32,000 nt of DNA from Chloroflexales bacterium (GTDB taxonomy: Bacteria; Chloroflexota; Chloroflexia; Chloroflexales; Chloroflexaceae), in the NCBI GenBank assembly GCA_013336035.1, contig JAAXUL010000003.1, positions 1 through 32,000 on the forward strand. The letters are read 5' to 3'. Shown piece after piece: positions 26,527-32,000 of the stretch. Position numbers and translations under genes: made by a program. Numbering within the stretch: the stretch's first letter is position 1; each line of letters begins with the position of its first letter. The notes beneath the pieces are model-generated. The model was not told where the DNA came from, ran no database searches, and saw only the letters and a list, made by a program, of their open reading frames with translations.

Positions 26527-27508
26527 CCTTTACCGCCCCTATCAGCTCCTCGGGCGTTACAACGGCATTGCCGTAGCGGCGCACCACAAGCGCCGCCGCG
26601 GCGTTGGCCAGGCGCGCCGCTGCGATTGGGCCGGCCCCGCTTGCCAGGGCCAGGGCGGTGACTGCCACGAAGGTGTCGCCCGCGCCAGTTGTGTCGTAGA
26701 CCTCGCTCACCCGCGCCGCCGGGATGTGAAGGTAGGGGGCGCTCTCGCCCTCGAGCGAGAGCCCGGCGGGCCCCCGCGTGACGATCACCAGCCGCGCGCC
26801 AAGCTCGCCCCGCAGCCGCCCGAGCCCCGCCGCGAAGTCGGCCTCGTCGCGCAGGGGCGCGCCAAGGGCTGCCTCGGCCTCGCGGTCGTTGCAGCGGAAG
26901 AGGTCGGCGCCCGTGTAGTAGCGCGAGTTGCCCTGGGCGTCCACGCAGAAGAGGGCCCCATGGGCCCGGCACTGCTCGCGCACCGTGGCCACCACCGCGG
27001 GGGTGAGCAGCCCGAGCTGATAGTCAGAGCAGATCACGGCCTCGTGCAGGGGGATGAGGGCGGTCAGGGCCGCGATGATGCGGGCCTCCTCGTCGTAGGT
27101 CAGGGCGGCGCGGTCGAGCCGGTCGAGCCGGGCGACCTGCTGGGGCAGCCGGGGCGACTCGTCGGCGATGACGCGGGTCTTGCGGGTGGTGGGGCGCCGG
27201 GGGCTGACCACCAGGCCCTGGTCGTCGATGGCGGCCTCGCGCAGCAGGCCCCTGAGCTGCTCGCCCTCGGCGTCGGCGCCGACGACGCCCACCTGGGTGG
27301 CGGCGCTGCCTAAGGCCACGATGTTGCGGGCCGGGTTGGCGGCGCCGCCGAGGATGATCTCGCGCCGCAGCAGCTCGAGCACGGGGATGGGCGCCTCGCG
27401 CGAGAGGCGGGTGGCCCGCCCGTAGAGGTACTCGTCGAGGGTGACGTCGCCGACGATGAGGGCCTTCCGCCCGGCGAGGCGCGGGACAATGGGGGCGAGG
27501 TCGCTCAT
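26522..27508 (-). CDS. PfkB/RfaE1-like carbohydrate kinase (heptose-7-phosphate kinase type)
   Basis: GRKALIVGDVTLDEYLYGRATRLSREAPIPVLELLRREIILGGAANPARNIVALG; DTTGAGDTFVAVTALALASG. Confidence 0.88.
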   Translation of the reverse strand: MSDLAPIVPRLAGRKALIVGDVTLDEYLYGRATRLSREAPIPVLELLRREIILGGAANPARNIVALGSAATQVGVVGADAEGEQLRGLLREAAIDDQGLVVSPRRPTTRKTRVIADESPRLPQQVARLDRLDRAALTYDEEARIIAALTALIPLHEAVICSDYQLGLLTPAVVATVREQCRAHGALFCVDAQGNSRYYTGADLFRCNDREAEAALGAPLRDEADFAAGLGRLRGELGARLVIVTRGPAGLSLEGESAPYLHIPAARVSEVYDTTGAGDTFVAVTALALASGAGPIAAARLANAAAALVVRRYGNAVVTPEELIGAVKA

Positions 27509-27521
27509 AGTTCAGGGGGGT

Positions 27522-27546
27522 GCGGAGAGGGCCGGGCCCTCTCCGC
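27522..27546. terminator. Hairpin between aminotransferase and kinase genes
   Basis: GCGGAGAGGGC-CGG-GCCCTCTCCGC. Confidence 0.55.
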
Positions 27547-27555
27547 GAGGGGCAC

Positions 27556-28755
27556 TTAGCCCAGGCTGTCGCGGAAGCGCCGCATGCCCTCGATGATATC
27601 GGCCTCGCTGGTGGCGTAGGAGAGGCGGATATAGCCGGGGGCGCCGAACGACTCGCCGCCGACGCAGGCGATATGGGCCTGGTCGAGCAGGTAGTTGTTC
27701 AGCTCGTCGCTTGTCGCGCAGACGGCGCCATTCTTTAGCGGCCTGCCGAGCAGGTCGGCGACGTTGGGGAAGACGTAGAAGGCGCCATCGGGCACCGCGC
27801 AGGTGACGCCGGGGATCTCGGCCAGGAGCTCAAGGATCAGGTCGCGGCGCCTGTGGAAGGCGGCGGCCATATCGCGCACGGTCTGGTCGAGCTCGTCGCT
27901 GGGGGTGTAGGCGACGAGGGCGGCGTACTGGGCGATCGAGGCGGTGTGGGTGCTGGTGTGGCTCTGGATGTCTTTGATCGCGGTGACGATCGGCTGGGGG
28001 CCGGCGACGTAGCCGACGCGCCAGCCCGTCATAGCGTAGGCCTTAGAGGCGCCGTTGACGATCAGGGTGCGTTCGGCGAGCTCGGGCGCGACGTGTAGCC
28101 AGCGGGCGTACTCGACATAGCTGATCGCGTCGTAGATCTCGTCGGTGATGATGATCGCCTCGCTCTCGAGCAGCACATCGGCGAGGGCGCGCAGCTCGGC
28201 GGCGCTGTAGACGGCGCCGGTGGGGTTCGAGGGCGAGTTGAGCACGATGATCTTCGTGCGTGGGGTGAGGGCCGCGCGCAGCTGCTCGGGGGTGATGCGG
28301 AAGCCGGTGGCCTCGCTGGTCATCGGGGTGACCGGGGTGGCGCCGGCGAGCTTGGCCTGCTCGATGTAGCTAACCCAGTAGGGGGCGGGGATGATCGCCT
28401 CGTCGCCGTCGTCGCAGAGAGCCTGGAAGGCCAGGTAGAGGCCCTCTTTGGCGCCGGTGGTGACGGTGATCTGGTTGGCGGTGTAGGCGAGGCCCTGGTC
28501 AGCGCTGACGCGGGCGGCGATGGCCTTGCGCAGTTCGGCGATGCCGCCGGCGGGGGTGTAGTGGGTGAGGTTCTTGTTCAGCGCGTCGATCGCCGCGGCC
28601 TTGATCGGCGTGGGGGTGTCGAAATCGGGCTCGCCGACGCTGAACGAGATCACCTTGATACCCTCGGCGCGCAGCTGCTGCACGCGGGCGTTCATAGCCG
28701 AGGTGGCGGACGGCTCAAGCTGCGCCAGCCGGCGGGCCAGCCGGTAGGTCTTCAT
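27556..28755 (-). CDS. PLP-dependent aminotransferase (aspartate aminotransferase family)
   Basis: ISFSVGEPDFDTPTPIKAAAIDAL; HYTPAGGIAELRKAIA; VLNSPSNPTGAVY; NGASKAYAMTGWRVGYVAGP. Confidence 0.93.
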   Translation of the reverse strand: MKTYRLARRLAQLEPSATSAMNARVQQLRAEGIKVISFSVGEPDFDTPTPIKAAAIDALNKNLTHYTPAGGIAELRKAIAARVSADQGLAYTANQITVTTGAKEGLYLAFQALCDDGDEAIIPAPYWVSYIEQAKLAGATPVTPMTSEATGFRITPEQLRAALTPRTKIIVLNSPSNPTGAVYSAAELRALADVLLESEAIIITDEIYDAISYVEYARWLHVAPELAERTLIVNGASKAYAMTGWRVGYVAGPQPIVTAIKDIQSHTSTHTASIAQYAALVAYTPSDELDQTVRDMAAAFHRRRDLILELLAEIPGVTCAVPDGAFYVFPNVADLLGRPLKNGAVCATSDELNNYLLDQAHIACVGGESFGAPGYIRLSYATSEADIIEGMRRFRDSLG

Positions 28756-28815
28756 GGATACTCTGCTCCTACTGGGTGTTCACTCATTGCCTGGTGTCGA
28801 GCGACTAGTATACAT

Positions 28816-28837
28816 CTGCGGCGCTATCCCGCCGCAG
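28816..28837. terminator. Hairpin overlapping the stop of the TlpA-like gene
   Basis: CTGCGGCG-CTATCC-CGCCGCAG; the loop contains the TAG stop (CTA at 28824-28826). Confidence 0.5.
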
Positions 28838-29441
28838 GTCTGCGCCAGCCGACATCGTCGTCGCCGGGCGCGGGTTGCATCGGCGCGGTCGGCAGCGGGC
28901 CGGGCGCATCTGGCTGCGCGGGAGGCTCGACCTCGGGCGTGTCTTGCAGCAGGCGCTCGAGGTAGCGGGTGAGCTGGGCCGCCGAGAGCGCGCCGCTGTG
29001 GCGGGCGATGATGTAGCCCTCGCTGTCGAGGAAAAATGTGGTCGGGATGCTCTGGACCTGGTAGCGCTTGCCGGCGCGTCCGCCGTTATCGAAGTAGACG
29101 GGGAGCGACATATCGATATCGCTCATGAAGCTGCGCACCTCGGGGCGCAGCTCGTCGGTGATGGCGAGAAAGCGCACGCCCTGGCCCTGATACGCGGCGC
29201 TGGCCTGCTCGAGGTTGGGGATCTCCTCGCGGCAGGGCCCGCACCATGTGGCCCAGAAGTTGAGCACCGCCGGCTGCCCGCGCAGGTCGTGGACGCGCAG
29301 GGTTGCGCCGTCGAGGGCGCGCAGGTCGGCGTCGGGGAGGCGCCGCCCGATCGATAGGCCCTCGTCAGGGTCGCCGCCTGCTCCGCAGCTGGCCAGCAGT
29401 GTCAGGATGACCAGCAGGTAGAGCGCACTGGGTCGGCGCAT
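28824..29441 (-). CDS. TlpA/ResA-like thioredoxin-fold lipoprotein
   Basis: Lipobox LLASC; AVLNFWATWCGPCREEIPNLEQ; IPTTFFLDSEGYI. Confidence 0.9.
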   Translation of the reverse strand: MRRPSALYLLVILTLLASCGAGGDPDEGLSIGRRLPDADLRALDGATLRVHDLRGQPAVLNFWATWCGPCREEIPNLEQASAAYQGQGVRFLAITDELRPEVRSFMSDIDMSLPVYFDNGGRAGKRYQVQSIPTTFFLDSEGYIIARHSGALSAAQLTRYLERLLQDTPEVEPPAQPDAPGPLPTAPMQPAPGDDDVGWRRPAAG

Positions 29442-29499
29442 CCCTCGCCTCCTTCCAGCTGACACAATCTCTGGCGCAGATTATACCATCGCCCGATGC

Positions 29500-30591
29500 C
29501 TACTTCCGGCTGGCGTAGTCGCGCACGGCCAGATAGATCGCCCGGGGGGTGCCATCGGGGGCGACGAAGTTCCAGGCATCGGGGTACGAGCGGGTCGAGA
29601 AGGGTGTCGAGAACTGCCAGAGGGCCACGGCCACGAGCCAGGGGTAGGCCCGCGCCTGCTCGTAGGTGGCGATCGTCCAGCGGATACGGTCGGCCGGGCG
29701 CACGGCCGCGCTCCAGCGCGGGTGGTCGTTGTAGCCGCCCTCGGTGATGATTATGCGCTTCTCGCCGTCGCCGAAGCGGTCCATCAGCTGGCGCACCAGC
29801 TCGAGGCGGCGGAAGTTGGCCCGCATCGGGTCGGGGTCAGCCCAGGGCGGCTCTTGTCCACCGTAGGCGTGGACAGCCCACATGTCGAAGAAAGGGCCGG
29901 CCTGGGCATCGTAGAGCGAGGCGAGGTACTGCAGATCGTCCATGCGGGTCTGCCCATCGTCGAGCGAGGTGCCGGGCGAGAGGGCGCCGGCGATGACGAT
30001 GGCGTCGGGGGCTGCGGCCTTGACGGCTGGGTAGACGACCTTGAGCAGCGCGGCGTAGGCGCCGGGGTCGGGCGGGCGTTCGCCCCACTCGAAGCGCAGG
30101 TTGGGCTCGTTCCAGATAACCAGGTGGCGCACGCCGAGGGGAGTGTAGCGCTTTGCAAAGGCGACAACGAATGCGGCGTAGTCGGCGTAGTGCTCGGGGT
30201 CCAGGTAGCGGTCGGTGGTTCGGGCCGGCCGGGCCCAGGCGGGCACCAGGTCGAGGCGGGCGACGACCTGCAGGCCCTGTCGGCGGGCGTGCTGGATGAC
30301 CATGTCGGCGCCCGACCAGTCATAGCCGTAGCGCGAGCGTGGCTGTACGTAGGCCCACGGGAAGAGCTCAACGATCCAGCTGGCCCCCATCTCGCGCACC
30401 TGCTCGAGCGAGCGGCGCACGTAGGCCTCATCGCTCACGCCGGTGAGCCTGGTGTGGACGCCAATCAGCGGGTTGCTGGTCGTGACCACCTGCTGTGGCG
30501 GTAGGTCGAGCGGCGCGGCGCGGCGGAGGCTGAGGAACTGGGCGGCGAGCAGGCCGATGAGGGCCAGCCCAATCACGGTTCGTACGAGCAT
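29500..30591 (-). CDS. Clan GH-A glycoside-hydrolase-like (GH39/PslG-like) protein, N-terminal signal or anchor
   Basis: MGASWIVELFPWAYVQP...HLVIWNEPNLRFEWG...MWAVHAYGG...KRIIITEGGYNDH. Confidence 0.8.
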   Translation of the reverse strand: MLVRTVIGLALIGLLAAQFLSLRRAAPLDLPPQQVVTTSNPLIGVHTRLTGVSDEAYVRRSLEQVREMGASWIVELFPWAYVQPRSRYGYDWSGADMVIQHARRQGLQVVARLDLVPAWARPARTTDRYLDPEHYADYAAFVVAFAKRYTPLGVRHLVIWNEPNLRFEWGERPPDPGAYAALLKVVYPAVKAAAPDAIVIAGALSPGTSLDDGQTRMDDLQYLASLYDAQAGPFFDMWAVHAYGGQEPPWADPDPMRANFRRLELVRQLMDRFGDGEKRIIITEGGYNDHPRWSAAVRPADRIRWTIATYEQARAYPWLVAVALWQFSTPFSTRSYPDAWNFVAPDGTPRAIYLAVRDYASRK

Positions 30592-30729
30592 AGTGGGGCT
30601 TTCGCTATGTCACGGCGCCTTGTCGCAAGGCGCTGCCCCTCGCCTTGCGCGGCAGATCTAACCGTGCTATAACGGTAATAGAATACGTTTTCGTATCATA
30701 AAGAATAAGCGGGCGAAAGAGCGTTCACG

Positions 30730-30966
30730 ATGCGTGTCATTATAGCTGGCGCCGGCCCGGCCGGGATGGTCGCGGCACGCACTCTGATCGACCGTGGCCA
30801 CGAGGTGGTCATCCTCGAGAAGCGTGTTGTGCCGGGCGGCAAGGTCTCTGCCTGGCAGTATGCCGATGGCGACTGGGTCGAGTGTGTACCCTGGCTGCCA
30901 ACGCCTCTGAATGGCCTGGCCCGCGGGGCGATTGTGTCTGCCCACGAGGTCGCTATCGTTACCTAG
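30730..30966 (+). pseudogene. Truncated FAD-dependent oxidoreductase (N-terminal Rossmann fragment only)
   Basis: [51 protein letters not shown] then divergence and stop after 78 aa. Confidence 0.65.
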
Positions 30967-31002
30967 TGGGCCACTTGGGCTCGGCCGTGCTATGCTTATG
31001 AT

Positions 31003-31039
31003 GCGTGGTCCGTGATTCTGACCTGATCACGGATCACGC
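31003..31039. repeat. Large intergenic inverted repeat
   Basis: GCGTG-g-TCCGTGAT-tctgacctg-ATCACGGA-t-CACGC. Confidence 0.65.
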
Positions 31040-31083
31040 ATCACGCTACAGCCCGTCAGAAAAGCTTCCTGCTTGAGGTCAAC

Positions 31084-32000
31084 ATGCTCGCACCCGAGAC
31101 GGTTCTTAAAGAGCAGTACCGGATTACCTATGTCGTGGAAGAGCGCCCCGATGGGGTGATCTATCGGGCCATCGACACGCGCCAGTCGCTGCGGGTTCTG
31201 GTGGCCGAGCTGCCGCAGCCTAGCGAAGGGGCCCTAGACGATGTGCAGCAGCTGGCCGGAGAGATGGCCGGTGTAAGCGCGCCCGGGCTGCTATCGCTGC
31301 GCGATCACTTTGCCCAGGGGCTGACCTATTATCTGGTCGCCGACGACCCGGGCGGCCAGGATCTCGAGCGGGTCTCGCGCGACCGCGGCGGCCCGCTGCC
31401 CGAGCCCGAGGTCCTGAGCTATGTCGAGCGGCTCCTCAGCACCCTTGACATCCTACACAGCCATACGCCGGCGCTGCTCATCGGCGATCTGCGCACGACC
31501 GACCTCTGGTCGTCGCTCGACGGCGGCCTGTTTCTGGCACCGTTCGCGATGGCGCGCCACGTGGGCGCCGAGCCCTCGTCCTACAGGGCCCCCGAGCTGC
31601 ATGATAGCAGCGCCGAGCCGACGACGGCGAGCGATGTGTACGCGATCGGCGCGGTGCTCTACCAGCTGCTCACGGGCTGGGCCCCGCCCACGGCGTCGCA
31701 GCGCCAGTCTGGCACGCCCCTCAACTCGCCGCGTGTGCTCAACACGCGGGTCTCAACTCTGGCCGAGCAGCTGGCGCTACGGGCTCTTGAGCTGAAGCCG
31801 GTTAACCGCTACCAGCAGGCCCGCGAGATGCGCAGCGCCCTCGATACGGTGCGCCTGATGGTCGGGCGCCCGCTTGGGGCCACGCCGCCGATCGATGTGT
31901 CCAGGCCCGCTTCTGGTCAGCCCGGCGCGAGCTCGCCCCTTCAGGGCCCGCCCCCCGGCGGCCAGCCTGCCCCTGACCCCAGCGGCCTCTATGGGCCACC
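31084..32000 (+). CDS. Serine/threonine protein-kinase-fold protein, probable pseudokinase (runs off window end)
   Basis: Uninterrupted frame from ATG 31084: MLAPETVLKEQYRITYVVEERPDGVIYRAIDTRQSLRVLVAELPQP...ILHSHTPALLIGDLRTTDLWSSLDGGLFLAPFAMARHVGAEPSSYRAPELHDSSAEPTTASDVYAIGAVLYQLLTG...RYQQAREMRSALD; not in ORF track because it has no stop in the window. Confidence 0.8.
   Translation, partial: MLAPETVLKEQYRITYVVEERPDGVIYRAIDTRQSLRVLVAELPQPSEGALDDVQQLAGEMAGVSAPGLLSLRDHFAQGLTYYLVADDPGGQDLERVSRDRGGPLPEPEVLSYVERLLSTLDILHSHTPALLIGDLRTTDLWSSLDGGLFLAPFAMARHVGAEPSSYRAPELHDSSAEPTTASDVYAIGAVLYQLLTGWAPPTASQRQSGTPLNSPRVLNTRVSTLAEQLALRALELKPVNRYQQAREMRSALDTVRLMVGRPLGATPPIDVSRPASGQPGASSPLQGPPPGGQPAPDPSGLYGP

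Noticed and set aside
31421-31795. 124-aa + ORF from the track
   Set aside because: Out of frame with the long kinase-fold reading frame from 31084, which shows conserved kinase C-lobe motifs
1-32000. tRNA/rRNA genes, transposases, phage genes, restriction or toxin-antitoxin defence modules
   Set aside because: None recognised by reading the sequence; no tRNA T-loop/cloverleaf, IS ends or defence-family motifs identified

Overview
GC-rich bacterial chromosome segment. Gene content and the style of several proteins suggest a Chloroflexi (Chloroflexales-type) genome; this is inference only. Most of the window is ordinary core and housekeeping sequence: an infC-rpmI-rplT-TrmH/SpoU operon (minus), rplU-rpmA-rpmE (minus), nadD-rsmG, a pspA homologue, thymidine kinase, rfbB-type dTDP-glucose dehydratase, purK-purE, aspS, a WecG/TagA/CpsF glycosyltransferase, an acyl-CoA carboxylase carboxyltransferase, a PfkB/RfaE1-like kinase, a PLP aminotransferase, a TlpA-like lipoprotein and a glycoside hydrolase. 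The accessory signal is modest but real. It includes an infC ORF that almost certainly starts at AUU, upstream of the annotated start, and carries a long acidic repetitive C-terminal tail. There is a response regulator fused to a Roadblock/LC7 domain, and an orphan partner-switching cluster (two overlapping RsbW-like ATPases plus a STAS protein). A DUF4397-like protein ends in an LPATG sorting signal behind a palindromic upstream element. A decayed FAD-oxidoreductase fragment is followed by a large hairpin and an edge-truncated kinase-fold ORF lacking catalytic residues (probable pseudokinase), which is absent from the supplied ORF track. Many intergenic regions hold strong hairpins without U-tracts, some with stop codons inside them. 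No CRISPR array, tRNA, rRNA, transposase or phage module was found.
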